This document shows, piece after piece, positions 27,472 to 35,979 of a stretch of 64,000 nt of DNA. Position 1 is the first letter of the stretch. Every line of letters starts with the position of its first letter. A program made the translations under genes and the position numbers. The notes beneath the pieces are model-generated. The model saw nothing but the letters and a program-made list of their open reading frames with translations. It ran no database searches and was not told the DNA's origin. Origin of the DNA: Croceicoccus mobilis (GTDB taxonomy: Bacteria > Pseudomonadota > Alphaproteobacteria > Sphingomonadales > Sphingomonadaceae); assembly GCF_001661965.1 (NCBI RefSeq), contig NZ_LYWZ01000011.1, positions 1 through 64,000 of the forward strand, given 5' to 3'.

Positions 27472-28236
27472 ATGGAACGGCTGGACGGGAAAGTGATTAT
27501 TCTGACCGGCGCCGCCAGCGGCATCGGCAAGGCAACGGCCCAGTCCCTTCACGCCGCAGGGGCGGCGCTCCTGCTCGCGGACCTCGACCCGGCGGGTGAG
27601 GCTGTTGCGGATCAGATCTCTTCGGCAGGCGGGCGGGCGCGCTTTTTGCGAACCGACGTGTCCAGCGAAGACGACGTGGCACGTGCGGTCGATCTGGCGC
27701 TGACAAGTTTCGGTGGGCTGCACGGTGCGGCGAACTGCGCCGGGATAGGTACAGCGCCGGTTCCGTTCGCCGAAATCGATTCCGGCGACTGGGATCGCGT
27801 CCTCGGCGTCAATCTCAATGGCATGTACTATTGCGTCAAGCACGAGCTACGCGCCATTCTGGCGGCGGGAGCAGGGGGCTCGATCGTCAACGTCGCATCG
27901 GCCCTTGGCGCGACTGCTTCGCCGAATATGGGGCCGTACGTCGCATCGAAGCATGGTGTCGTGGGCATCACGCGGGCTGCCGCAGTGGACTATGCCCGGG
28001 CCGGGGTTCGGGTCAACGCGGTCATGCCGGGGATCGTCGATACGCCGATGGTTTCTAATGCCATTGCGACCGGCGCCTACGAGGGGTTTCTGGAGGCGAT
28101 GAAGGCAGCGCATCCGGTGGGGCGCCTTGGCCGGCCAGAGGAAATCGCCGCGGCCATCGTCTGGCTGCTGTCAGACGCCGCGTCGTTCGTCACAGGGGCG
28201 ACGCTGTTCGCCGACGGCGGCTTCTCTGTGCCTTGA
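27472..28236 (+). CDS. SDR-family NAD(P)-dependent dehydrogenase
   Basis: This 254-residue classical SDR has TGAASGIGKA at about residues 11-20, NCAGIG, catalytic Ser in NVASALGA, YVASK with Tyr and Lys, and GIVDTPM after the active site, with FADGGFS at the C-terminus. The ATG at 27472 follows GGAAGGTGGG. It lies between the SnoaL-like and GST genes, probably in one operon. The substrate is unknown. Confidence 0.88.
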   Translation: MERLDGKVIILTGAASGIGKATAQSLHAAGAALLLADLDPAGEAVADQISSAGGRARFLRTDVSSEDDVARAVDLALTSFGGLHGAANCAGIGTAPVPFAEIDSGDWDRVLGVNLNGMYYCVKHELRAILAAGAGGSIVNVASALGATASPNMGPYVASKHGVVGITRAAAVDYARAGVRVNAVMPGIVDTPMVSNAIATGAYEGFLEAMKAAHPVGRLGRPEEIAAAIVWLLSDAASFVTGATLFADGGFSVP

Positions 28237-28291
28237 TGTAGTGGGCTGGCGTTTGCGCCGCCGACGCCGTAATGAGAAAGAGTATGCCTGC

Positions 28292-29002
28292 ATGATCGAA
28301 CTTCATGGGAATATCACTCCCAATCCGCAAAAGGTCGTGATCCTGCTGGAAGAGCTGGGGGTGCCGTACCGGATCGTCGGATACGACCTGCTGGCGGGAG
28401 CCCATTTCACCCCGGAATTTGCCCGGATCAATCCCAACTTCAAGGTGCCAGCTATCGTCGATCACGCCCCGGCGGTCGGCGGCGAGCCGATCGCCGTTTT
28501 CGAATCCTGCGCGATCCTGCAATATCTCGCCGACAAGGAGGGGAGGTTCCTTCCGTCCGATCCGCGCGGGCGCAGCGCGGTGACGCAATGGTTGTTCTGG
28601 CAGGCGGCCGGCCTTGGGCCGATGCTGGGCCAAGCCGGCCATTTCCTGCGCTATGCCCCGGAGCAGATCGAGTATGCGATCAAACGCTACACCAACGAAG
28701 GTACGCGCCTGCTGCGGGTAATGGAGGCCCGGCTGCAGGACAATGAGTTCCTTGCCGGCGACTATTCGATTGCCGACATCGCATGCTGGCCCTGGATCAC
28801 GGCCGGTGCGGGCGATCTGTCGGACTTTCCGGCTATCGCACGCTGGAAGGAGACGCTCGATGAACGGCCTGCCTACGCTCGCGTGCTGCACGGCGATGCC
28901 GCGATCCCACCCGAAATGCTTAAGAAGCGCATGAGGCTGACGCCGGAACAGTGGTCCAATGCTTTCGGCGAACGCTTGCTTGAAGCGCCGTGCCAACAGT
29001 GA
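28292..29002 (+). CDS. Glutathione S-transferase, nu-class
   Basis: This 236-residue GST has HGNITPNPQKVVILLEELGVPY at the N-terminus (a TPN motif as in YfcG), KVPAIVDHAP with the cis-Pro, FESCAILQYLADKEG binding glutathione, and YSIADIACWPW in the helical domain. ATG 28292 fits the family start; the longer frame runs into the SDR gene. It forms a unit with the SDR gene upstream. GST-SDR pairs are known in lignin ether degradation, but this GST is not of the LigE/LigF type. Confidence 0.86.
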   Translation: MIELHGNITPNPQKVVILLEELGVPYRIVGYDLLAGAHFTPEFARINPNFKVPAIVDHAPAVGGEPIAVFESCAILQYLADKEGRFLPSDPRGRSAVTQWLFWQAAGLGPMLGQAGHFLRYAPEQIEYAIKRYTNEGTRLLRVMEARLQDNEFLAGDYSIADIACWPWITAGAGDLSDFPAIARWKETLDERPAYARVLHGDAAIPPEMLKKRMRLTPEQWSNAFGERLLEAPCQQ

Positions 29003-29009
29003 TCTCCGG

Positions 29010-29639
29010 CTATGGCGTCTCGAGCAGGTCGCTGACCGCCCCAGCCGCGATCCGTGCACTGCGCACCAGATCATCGCTTGAATAGCCAAGCCGCGCGTTG
29101 AGCGAGAGCCCGCGCAGGTTCTGCATGACGAACTGCACGATCGTTCTTGCCTTGCCGGGCGATGCCGATGGCCAAAGGTACTCTTCGAGTAGAGCTTCGT
29201 TCTGGCGCGTCAGCGTGACCGCAATGCCCCGTGCGGCGTCATCGTGCGATTGCAGGGCCGTTGCGATCATGCAGCCAGGGGTGGCCGGTCGGGACGAATA
29301 GCGGATCGCGGCTGTTTCGAGCAGGCCGCCAAGGGCTTCGGCAGCTGACCGCTCGGCACGCAGCGCCTGCTGTACCTGTGCCAGCTCATCCGCCGCGTAA
29401 GCCCGGATTGCGCGCTCGAACAGACCCAGCTTGCTGCCATAGGCGGCATAGAGGCTGGGCGGGTTGATCTTCAGCGCCTGCGTCAGATCCGCGACGCTGA
29501 CGCCTTCATAACCGGCACGGTGGAACAGACGGGCGGCGATTGCCACGCCGTCCTGCGCATTGAATTGCTGGGGCCGGCCCCGCCTGCGCGGTAGGGTCGT
29601 GCCCGAGGAAGGTTTCGGGTCCGAGCCTGGGGATGACAC
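29010..29639 (-). CDS. TetR-family transcriptional regulator
   Basis: This 209-residue regulator has the HTH VADLTQALKINPPSLYAAYGSKLGLFERAI and a TetR_C-type ligand domain (PGCMIATALQSHDD). It is divergent from the alcohol dehydrogenase gene, and a 24-bp palindrome lies between them. It is the likely repressor of that gene and of itself. It is convergent with the GST gene. Confidence 0.87.
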   Translation of the reverse strand: MSSPGSDPKPSSGTTLPRRRGRPQQFNAQDGVAIAARLFHRAGYEGVSVADLTQALKINPPSLYAAYGSKLGLFERAIRAYAADELAQVQQALRAERSAAEALGGLLETAAIRYSSRPATPGCMIATALQSHDDAARGIAVTLTRQNEALLEEYLWPSASPGKARTIVQFVMQNLRGLSLNARLGYSSDDLVRSARIAAGAVSDLLETP

Positions 29640-29727
29640 CTGCGCGACCTCGCTCGTTGCGCGGGGAACGTCACCCGCCAGAAAAATGTAATGCTTGATA
29701 CATAAAGCTTGATGGCCGCGCCAGCAA

Positions 29728-29751
29728 TTAATATAGCGAGCGCTACATTAA
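29728..29751. promoter_or_regulatory. Palindromic TetR-type operator
   Basis: A 24-bp interrupted palindrome with arms TTAAT-n-TAGCG and CGCTA-n-ATTAA around a 2-base centre lies about 20 bases before the dehydrogenase start and 90 bases from the divergent TetR start. Only one position per arm breaks symmetry. A weaker GCTT...AAGC symmetric element lies just to its left near 29692-29707. Confidence 0.6.
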
Positions 29752-29770
29752 ACCAATCGGGAGCCTTATC

Positions 29771-30829
29771 TTGAAAGCATCCATCTTCCACAGCCGCGGC
29801 AACATTCGTTGCGAGGACGTTCCCGATCCGGTCATTTCCTCCCCCGACCAGATGATCGTCGCGATCGAAGCGACCTCGATCTGCGGGTCGGACCTGTACC
29901 TTTACGAGGGGCCGTTCGATGCCTTGGTCCCGGGCGGGCATGTCACCGGGCATGAAATCCTCGGCAGGGTAATCGACGTCGGCAAGGACGTCGCCCGCTT
30001 CCGCAAGGGTGACCGCATCACCACGCCGTTCTCGCTGGCGTGCCATCACTGCGCGATGTGCGAGATCGGCATGACTGGGCACTGCGAAACGACTCAAAAT
30101 GCCTGTTATGGATACGGCCCTGCCTCGGGCAATCTGGGCGGCAGCCACGCGGAGGCGGCAATCGTTCATCTTGCCGATGTTAACGCCCGGATCGTGCCGG
30201 ATTCCATCGCCGCAGCCGATGCCATCACGCTTTCTTGCAATTTGCCGACCGCCCTCCTCGGAGTTGAGGCTGCTGGCCTCAAGCCGGGTGAAACCATCGC
30301 CATCGTCGGCTGCGGGCCGACCGCGTTAATGACGCTCGATCTCGTCCTGAAGCGTCAGCCCGGCCGGGTGGTGGTGCTCGACCGGGTGCCGCATCGCCTT
30401 GCCGTGGCCGCCGCCAAGGGAGTGGTCGCCATCAATATCGACGAGGCGGACTGGCTGGACCGCGCCCGCGCGGAAGCCGGCCGGAGCGGGTTCGACCGGG
30501 TTATCGAGGTCGTCGGCTCGAACGAAAGCATCGGCGCGGCCCTGTCGCTGATTCGGCCCGGCGGTACGATCGTCGGCCTGGGCTGCTTTGCGGTGCCCGA
30601 GATCCGCATGGACCCGTTCATCGCCTCGCTGCGCAACATCAACATTCGCATGGAAGGCACCGCCAATGTCGCCATGGCGACCGAACAGGCCCTGCAGATG
30701 CTGCTCGATGGCGAAGTCAGCCCGCGCGATTATTTCACGCACGAATACGCGCTGGAGAACATCGACGGGGCCTGGGCCGACTTCAGTGCCAAGGACAGCG
30801 GGATCATCAAAGCACTGATCAGGCCATGA
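29771..30829 (+). CDS. Zinc-dependent medium-chain alcohol dehydrogenase
   Basis: This 352-residue MDR enzyme has catalytic-zinc ligands in ICGSD and GHEILG, the structural-zinc loop CHHCAMCEIGMTGHC, and the Rossmann motif VGCGPTALM. The family oxidises alcohols or formaldehyde adducts with NAD. The start is TTG 29771 after a CGGGAG-type site, giving MKASIFHSRGNIRCEDVPDP, the usual N-terminus. It is divergently controlled with the TetR gene and followed by a strong hairpin. Confidence 0.88.
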   Translation: MKASIFHSRGNIRCEDVPDPVISSPDQMIVAIEATSICGSDLYLYEGPFDALVPGGHVTGHEILGRVIDVGKDVARFRKGDRITTPFSLACHHCAMCEIGMTGHCETTQNACYGYGPASGNLGGSHAEAAIVHLADVNARIVPDSIAAADAITLSCNLPTALLGVEAAGLKPGETIAIVGCGPTALMTLDLVLKRQPGRVVVLDRVPHRLAVAAAKGVVAINIDEADWLDRARAEAGRSGFDRVIEVVGSNESIGAALSLIRPGGTIVGLGCFAVPEIRMDPFIASLRNINIRMEGTANVAMATEQALQMLLDGEVSPRDYFTHEYALENIDGAWADFSAKDSGIIKALIRP

Positions 30830-30841
30830 TCCGACCGTGAA

Positions 30842-30875
30842 GATGATCCCTCCGCCCAGTGGTGGAGGGATCATC
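30842..30875. terminator. Bidirectional terminator hairpin
   Basis: Perfect 12-bp arms (30842-30853 and 30864-30875) have a 10-nt loop and are followed by CTTTTG. They sit between the convergent dehydrogenase and 4,5-dihydroxyphthalate decarboxylase-like genes and would stop transcription from both sides. Confidence 0.75.
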
Positions 30876-30892
30876 ACGCGCTTTTGTCAGGA

Positions 30893-31885
30893 TTAGATTC
30901 GGAATTCTGCGAAGGTCTCCGGCGCGAACATTTCCTCGATGGTCAGCACGCGTGGCGACAGCCCCTGTTCGTGGTGATAGCGCGTGAAGGTTTCCACCAC
31001 ATGGCGGTTATTCTCGATGCCATAGGGCCACCACTCGCGGCCCATGGTGGCGATCGTTTCTTCCACCATTGCGATCTGCCAAGGCAGCATAGTCTTGAGT
31101 GAGGCCGAAATCAGTAGTTCCTCGCTCGCCAGCCGCTTGGCCTCGCTGAAGGCCTTGTACAGCGCCTGCGCGATCCAGCGGTTCTTCTCGTAGACGTCGC
31201 GGCGGATGGCGACGACGTGCATGATCGGGAAGATGTTCGTCTTGGCGAAATAGGCCTTTTCCACGTCGACGAAATTGGGGAAAAGGCGGCGCACGTTCTG
31301 CGGCTCGCTGTAGAAGGTCGATGGTGCCCGCGCGGTGTAGAACGCGTCGATCTCGCCGTCGGCCAGCATCCGGCTGAGCGTCTGGGTGGGGCCGATCGGC
31401 TCCAGCTTGAAGTGGGGCGGAAGATTGAGCTTGAGCTTTTCCTCGCGCCCCGGCTCCTCCTCGCCGCCGCTCAGATAGGTGACCGAAGCGGGTTCGACCC
31501 CGTATTCGTCCTGCAATATCCCACGAATCCAGACCGGCGCGGTCATCTGGTATTCGGGCACGCCGATGCGCTTGCCGACTAGATCCTGCGGCTTTTCGAT
31601 GCCGCTGCGGCTCGAGACGAAGATGCAGGAATGGCGGAAGAAGCGCGACGGGAACACCGGGATGGCGATGAAGTCCGGATTGTCGCGGCCGAGGGTCACG
31701 CAATAGGACGACATCGACAGTTCGGCGACGTCGAACTCGCGGTTGCGCAGCATCCGGAAGAACGTCTCTTCGACGTCGAGCACCTGGAAGTTGAGGTCGA
31801 TGCCATCGGGCCGGACCGTGCCGTTCTGCAGGGCCTGCGTGCGATCATAGCCCCAGCAGGCGAAGGAAAGACTGAGTCTGCTCAT
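30893..31885 (-). CDS. pht5: 4,5-dihydroxyphthalate decarboxylase-like protein
   Basis: This 330-residue protein has a periplasmic-binding-like alpha/beta fold with no signal peptide, as in 4,5-dihydroxyphthalate decarboxylase (Pht5/OphC). It begins LSLSFACWGYDRTQAL and contains EFDVAELSMSSYCV and KRIGVPEYQMTAPVWIRG. It would convert 4,5-dihydroxyphthalate to protocatechuate. The ATG at 31885 overlaps the stop of the upstream dehydrogenase gene by 4 bases. The operon partners strongly support the assignment; an ABC-type binding protein is the alternative but would need a signal peptide. Confidence 0.82.
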   Translation of the reverse strand: MSRLSLSFACWGYDRTQALQNGTVRPDGIDLNFQVLDVEETFFRMLRNREFDVAELSMSSYCVTLGRDNPDFIAIPVFPSRFFRHSCIFVSSRSGIEKPQDLVGKRIGVPEYQMTAPVWIRGILQDEYGVEPASVTYLSGGEEEPGREEKLKLNLPPHFKLEPIGPTQTLSRMLADGEIDAFYTARAPSTFYSEPQNVRRLFPNFVDVEKAYFAKTNIFPIMHVVAIRRDVYEKNRWIAQALYKAFSEAKRLASEELLISASLKTMLPWQIAMVEETIATMGREWWPYGIENNRHVVETFTRYHHEQGLSPRVLTIEEMFAPETFAEFRI

Positions 31886-33069
31886 GGTGTCGTTTGCTCC
31901 AATGCGTTCGAAATGATGGTTTGCGGATCGACCGCTGCGCCCGAACGGCCAGATTCGAGGATCGCCGCGCAGCAAGCCACGGTTTCGAGGCCCCATCGCC
32001 CCCCGTGGACCGGTGGTGCGCTATCGAGAACCGCCTTGGCCAGTTCGTCGATCACCGCGGCCCGGGGGGCGGCAGGCGGATCGACGGCCAGCCAATCCGT
32101 CCCCTCGTCGCCGTGGATCTCGATCCCGGTCGGGAGGATCTTCAGGTCAGCCCGTTCGCAGCTGGCGATGATTAAGCCGAAATGTTCGTGATGCGGGGCG
32201 GGGGGATCTTCGGCGAAACGCGGCCCGAAGGTGCGGCCGAGCTTCGCGGCTTCCTGTCCGGCCCTGTCGAGCCCGGCGATGGCCTCGCGTGTGGCGGCGT
32301 GGCGTCCCGGTTGTTTAGGGTAGCCCAGCTCCGATATCCAGCCAACCAGTTCGTCGCTGTCATAGTGGGCATAGCCGCTGTAGGTCAGCGACGCGCCGCT
32401 GCCGTCGGCGAAATCGAGCAGCGCCTGGTAAGCTCCCTCGCAACCCCTGGCCGCGTCCCAGGAACCGACGAACGCGCGCACGCCGGTGACCGGCTGGCCG
32501 ACCAGGCGGCGCACGACATCGACCTGGTGCGCGGCCTGACTGTAGACGACGCCGCCACCGCGGCTGGTATCGAGTTCGGCAGGGCGTCGCGGCCGGTACA
32601 GGAAATCGGTGAAGTTGAGCGCCGTGACCATGCGCACCCGTCCGAACCGGCCCGAGGCGATGAGGGTCGCGGCGCTGCGCACAGGCTCGTCGAAGCCATG
32701 GCTGGGACCGACGATCAGGAAGCGTCCGGCATCTTCGGCAGCGCGCACCATGGCGGCGCATTCAGCGACCGATACGGCCATCGGCTTTTCGACAAGGACG
32801 TGCTTGCCGGCCGCCAGTGCAGCGATCGCCTGTGCGGCGTGCCATTCGTGCGGGGAGGCGATGTAAACCGCGTCGATCGCGCTATCGGCGAGCAGGTCGT
32901 CGAGCGAGGCATACCCCGTCGCGGAAAATTCGGCGGCGAACCGGTCGCTTGCTTCGGGCCGCGGGTCAAACGCCGCGCCCAGGGCAATGCGCGGATCGCG
33001 GCGCAGCGCGGGCAGGGTGAGGACAAAGCCGCGCCCTAGGCCCACAACCCCCAGGCGGATGGTGTTCAC
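31882..33069 (-). CDS. pht4: Gfo/Idh/MocA oxidoreductase, probable phthalate 4,5-cis-dihydrodiol dehydrogenase
   Basis: This 395-residue protein has a Gfo/Idh/MocA Rossmann domain (LGVVGLGRGF at about residues 5-14) and the signature HVLVEKPMAVS near residue 95, where Lys is the family catalytic residue. Pht4/OphB enzymes of this family rearomatise phthalate 4,5-dihydrodiol to 4,5-dihydroxyphthalate. GTG 33069 is chosen because AAAGGA lies 7 bases upstream; the longer open frame reads through the divergent region. It is coupled to the decarboxylase gene (ATGA overlap). Confidence 0.82.
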   Translation of the reverse strand: MNTIRLGVVGLGRGFVLTLPALRRDPRIALGAAFDPRPEASDRFAAEFSATGYASLDDLLADSAIDAVYIASPHEWHAAQAIAALAAGKHVLVEKPMAVSVAECAAMVRAAEDAGRFLIVGPSHGFDEPVRSAATLIASGRFGRVRMVTALNFTDFLYRPRRPAELDTSRGGGVVYSQAAHQVDVVRRLVGQPVTGVRAFVGSWDAARGCEGAYQALLDFADGSGASLTYSGYAHYDSDELVGWISELGYPKQPGRHAATREAIAGLDRAGQEAAKLGRTFGPRFAEDPPAPHHEHFGLIIASCERADLKILPTGIEIHGDEGTDWLAVDPPAAPRAAVIDELAKAVLDSAPPVHGGRWGLETVACCAAILESGRSGAAVDPQTIISNALEQTTP

Positions 33070-33130
33070 GCAACTGTCCTTTCGCGAAGAAGTCGACGAC
33101 GCCCGAGAATGCGGGTGCTTGCAAAGCACA

Positions 33131-33150
33131 ATACATCTATATAGAAGTAT
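33131..33150. promoter_or_regulatory. AT-rich palindrome in the divergent phthalate promoter region
   Basis: ATAC-n-TCTATATAGA-n-GTAT is a 20-bp palindrome broken at one position per arm. It is flanked by GCAC and GTGC in outer symmetry. It lies midway between the divergent dihydrodiol dehydrogenase and dioxygenase genes, so it is a good candidate operator for a regulator of both. No regulator gene adjoins it. Confidence 0.5.
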
Positions 33151-33210
33151 GTGCAAGGAGCGTGAGCGAGTCGGTACACGGTCCGCGCAATTTTGCCTCT
33201 GGAGGTCTCG

Positions 33211-34548
33211 ATGACGCCCGAACAGAACGATCTTCTCTGCCGTGTCGAAGGCGCTGCGCCGATGGGGCAGCTGATGCGCCAGCATTGGATGCCAGCCTGC
33301 ATGATCGAGGAAGTGGCCGAACCCGACGGCACGCCGCTTAAGGTGCGGCTGCTGGGCGAGGACATGGTGGTGTTCCGCGACACCAATGGTCGCGTCGGCG
33401 CGCTCGACGAATTCTGCCCGCACCGCCGCGCGTCGCTCTCGTTCGGTCGCAACGAGGAATGCGGCCTGCGCTGCCTCTACCACGGCTGGAAGTTCGACGT
33501 TGACGGCAACGCAGTCGACATGTCGTCCGAACCGGTCGACGCCAAGCTGCGCAGCACGATGAAGACCAAAGCATATCCGGTCCGCGAAGCTGGCGGCTTC
33601 ATCTGGGTGTGGATGGGCGATCCCGGCAATGTTGCCGAATTCGATCCGCCGAACTGGGCCGCCGCCCCGGACGACAAGATCAGCATCGTCAAGATGCACG
33701 GCGCGTGCAACTGGGCGCAGGTGCTCGAAGGCTCGATCGATTCCGCGCACAGTTCGAGCCTGCATTCCTCCAACATGCCGGCCGCGCTCGACGTCGCCGG
33801 GTCGACCGCGACAGACACCGCCTGGCTGCGCCCGTCGGCCGACAAGGCACCCCGGATCGAGGTGGAGAAGACGCCGTTCGGTTTCCGCTATGTCGCGATC
33901 CGCAAGCCGATCGTCGATGCCGACAAGCAGGACTATGTCCGCATGACGCTGTTCGTCGCGCCGTTCACCGTGCATATTCCCTCGAACGACCGCTATCACC
34001 TCAGCCAGATGCTGGTGCCGATCGACGATGTGAACACCATGTTTTACTGGATCGCCTGGCATCCGACCAAGGGCATCGGACAGGACGAATGGCGCCGCTT
34101 CTGCGGGGCGGAAGTGGGCAAGGACGTCGAGCCTGTGACCTTCCGCAAGGTTCGCAACGCAGAAAACAACTACCTGCAGGACCGCGACGCGATGAAGCAG
34201 GGGGACTTCACCGGCATCTACGGCATCCCGACGCAGGACATGGCGATGTGGGAATCAATGGGCGCCATCGCCGATCGCAGCGAAGATCGCCTCGGGTCGA
34301 GCGACAAGGCGATCTTCACCTTCCGCACCCAGATGTACCGCGCCGCCCAGGCGGTGCAGCAAGGCGAAGCCGCGATCGGCACGGTTGAGCCGCGCGTCCC
34401 GCATGGCAAGTTGATGTCGTTCGAGGGCATGGTCCCCAAGGGCGACGACTGGCGCAATCTCAATGTTTCCGACGAGGAACTGCGCATCCGGGCCAATCAA
34501 GCCGCCCGAAAGGGTCGCACGGTAGAAGCTGCCGAAAGCGTCGCATGA
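33211..34548 (+). CDS. pht3: Phthalate 4,5-dioxygenase oxygenase component (Rieske type)
   Basis: This 445-residue Rieske non-haem iron oxygenase has the [2Fe-2S] motif CPHRRAS...CLYHGWKFD at about residues 69-95. Mononuclear iron ligands lie in EGSIDSAHSSSLHSS near residue 180 (D-x2-H-x4-H). Architecture and length match the phthalate dioxygenase/Pht3 group, which make the 4,5-cis-dihydrodiol. ATG 33211 follows TGGAGG. Related oxygenases act on 3-chlorobenzoate or phenoxybenzoate, so the substrate rests on the adjacent decarboxylase and dehydrogenase genes. No reductase gene is nearby. Confidence 0.85.
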   Translation: MTPEQNDLLCRVEGAAPMGQLMRQHWMPACMIEEVAEPDGTPLKVRLLGEDMVVFRDTNGRVGALDEFCPHRRASLSFGRNEECGLRCLYHGWKFDVDGNAVDMSSEPVDAKLRSTMKTKAYPVREAGGFIWVWMGDPGNVAEFDPPNWAAAPDDKISIVKMHGACNWAQVLEGSIDSAHSSSLHSSNMPAALDVAGSTATDTAWLRPSADKAPRIEVEKTPFGFRYVAIRKPIVDADKQDYVRMTLFVAPFTVHIPSNDRYHLSQMLVPIDDVNTMFYWIAWHPTKGIGQDEWRRFCGAEVGKDVEPVTFRKVRNAENNYLQDRDAMKQGDFTGIYGIPTQDMAMWESMGAIADRSEDRLGSSDKAIFTFRTQMYRAAQAVQQGEAAIGTVEPRVPHGKLMSFEGMVPKGDDWRNLNVSDEELRIRANQAARKGRTVEAAESVA

Positions 34549-35411
34549 TGGAAGCGGCAACCGCTGCCGGTCTCGATGATGGCGCTCTTTCTGCCTTCGT
34601 CGAGATGGTTCTCGGTGAAGACCTCGGCGCGGGCGATGCCACGAGCAACGCCACAATCCCGCCGGACATGCGCTTTTCGGCCGTTCTGGCCGCCCGCCAG
34701 CCAATCGTGGTGGCCGGGCTGGAGCTGGCAGCGGCGTTCTTCCGCAGGCTCGATCCCGCGGTCGAAATCGAATTTGTCGCCAAGGACGGCGAGGCTGTGG
34801 ATGCGGGAACCCCGATCCTGCGCCTTGCCGGGCTGGCGCGGCCGATGCTCGCCGCCGAACGCTCGGCGCTCAACACGCTACAACACCTCAGCGGCATCGC
34901 CACGGTGACGCGCGAATATGCCGACGCCATCGCGGGCACCGGCTGCATTCTGCTCGATACGCGCAAGACGATTCCGGGCCTGCGCGTGATCGAGAAATAT
35001 GCGGCCCGCATGGGCGGCGCGCAGAACCACCGGATGCGGCTCGACGACGGCATCCTCATCAAGGACAACCACATCGCGGCGCGCGGCGGCGTGGCCGCGA
35101 CGGTCGCAGCCGCCAAGGCGGCGAACACCGGGCTCGAGGTTCAGGTCGAGGTCGATACGGTCGACCAGATCGAACCGGCGCTCAAGGCAGGCGCCGACCG
35201 GCTGCTGTGCGACAACATGGACCTTGCCACATTGCGCGAAGCGGTCCGGGTGGTTGCCGGGCGGGTGCCGATTGAGGCGTCGGGCGGCGTCCGGCTCAAT
35301 ACAATCCGCGATATCGCGCTGACCGGGGTGACCTACGTCTCGGTCGGCCGGATTACCCAGAGTTCCCCGGCAGCCGACATCGGTCTCGACTACTCGCCGA
35401 CAGCCGCCTGA
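34545..35411 (+). CDS. Quinolinate phosphoribosyltransferase homologue in phthalate cluster (OphE/NadC-like)
   Basis: This 288-residue type II phosphoribosyltransferase has complete NadC motifs: LGEDLGAGDATS, LNTLQHLSGIAT, LLDTRKTIPGLR, GGAQNHRMRLDDGILIKDNH and IEASGGV. It converts quinolinate and PRPP to nicotinate mononucleotide and CO2. It overlaps the dioxygenase stop by 4 bases (ATGA), so it is tightly coupled. In Burkholderia cepacia DBO1 a second such gene (ophE) is phthalate-induced and offsets inhibition of NAD synthesis by phthalate; the same role is inferred here. No nadA or nadB adjoins it. Confidence 0.9.
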   Translation: MMEAATAAGLDDGALSAFVEMVLGEDLGAGDATSNATIPPDMRFSAVLAARQPIVVAGLELAAAFFRRLDPAVEIEFVAKDGEAVDAGTPILRLAGLARPMLAAERSALNTLQHLSGIATVTREYADAIAGTGCILLDTRKTIPGLRVIEKYAARMGGAQNHRMRLDDGILIKDNHIAARGGVAATVAAAKAANTGLEVQVEVDTVDQIEPALKAGADRLLCDNMDLATLREAVRVVAGRVPIEASGGVRLNTIRDIALTGVTYVSVGRITQSSPAADIGLDYSPTAA

Positions 35412-35448
35412 CCGCAAGCCGGTCACGGCTCCAACCAAGGATAATACA

Positions 35449-35979
35449 GTGCAGCTCTCCGTCGCCGAAACCTTTTCCGGCACCCTGCGCACGCTGGACT
35501 CACTGCTGGAAAAGGCCGCCGATCAGGGCGGCAAGGACGCCGATGAACTGATGAGCGCGCGGCTAGCCCCGGACATGTATCCTCTGGCCACGCAGGTCTG
35601 TTTCGCGGTCTACCATGCGCTGGAAATTCCCCATCGCCTGCGCGGCGAACCGGTCCCCGAAAGTGTCGTCGCCCATGTGATGGCCGGGCTCGATCCCGAC
35701 AATCCCGGAACCCTCGCTGCTGCGCGCGCGCGGGTTGCGGATGCCATCGCCATCCTCGAAACTGCACCCGCGGCAAACCCGACCCCGCTCGGTGATGCGA
35801 TGGTGCGGATCGAGCAGCCCAATGGCACCTTCGCCATGACCGGCGAGCAATATGTCCGCGACTGGGCCATGCACCAGTTCTACTTTCATGTGATGACTGC
35901 CTACGCCATCCTGCGCGCCGCGGGGATCGCAATCGGCAAAGCCGATTACATGCCCTTCGCCCGGTTCAAGGTCGCGTGA
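35449..35979 (+). CDS. DUF1993 family protein
   Basis: This 176-residue helical protein of the DUF1993 family (DinB-like fold) has LAPDMYPLATQVCFA, a central LGDAMVRIEQPNGTF, and a C-terminal QFYFHVMTAYAILRAAGIAIGKADYM. The start is GTG 35449 after CCAAGG. The function is unknown; such proteins may be metal-dependent thiol transferases. It sits in the phthalate operon, between the QPRTase gene and an oxidoreductase gene that overlaps its stop. Confidence 0.8.
   Translation: MQLSVAETFSGTLRTLDSLLEKAADQGGKDADELMSARLAPDMYPLATQVCFAVYHALEIPHRLRGEPVPESVVAHVMAGLDPDNPGTLAAARARVADAIAILETAPAANPTPLGDAMVRIEQPNGTFAMTGEQYVRDWAMHQFYFHVMTAYAILRAAGIAIGKADYMPFARFKVA

Noticed and set aside
31882-34062. Extended 726-residue version of the dihydrodiol dehydrogenase
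   Set aside because: The extra N-terminal part is antisense to the Rieske oxygenase. The GTG at 33069 has a good ribosome-binding site and gives the family length.
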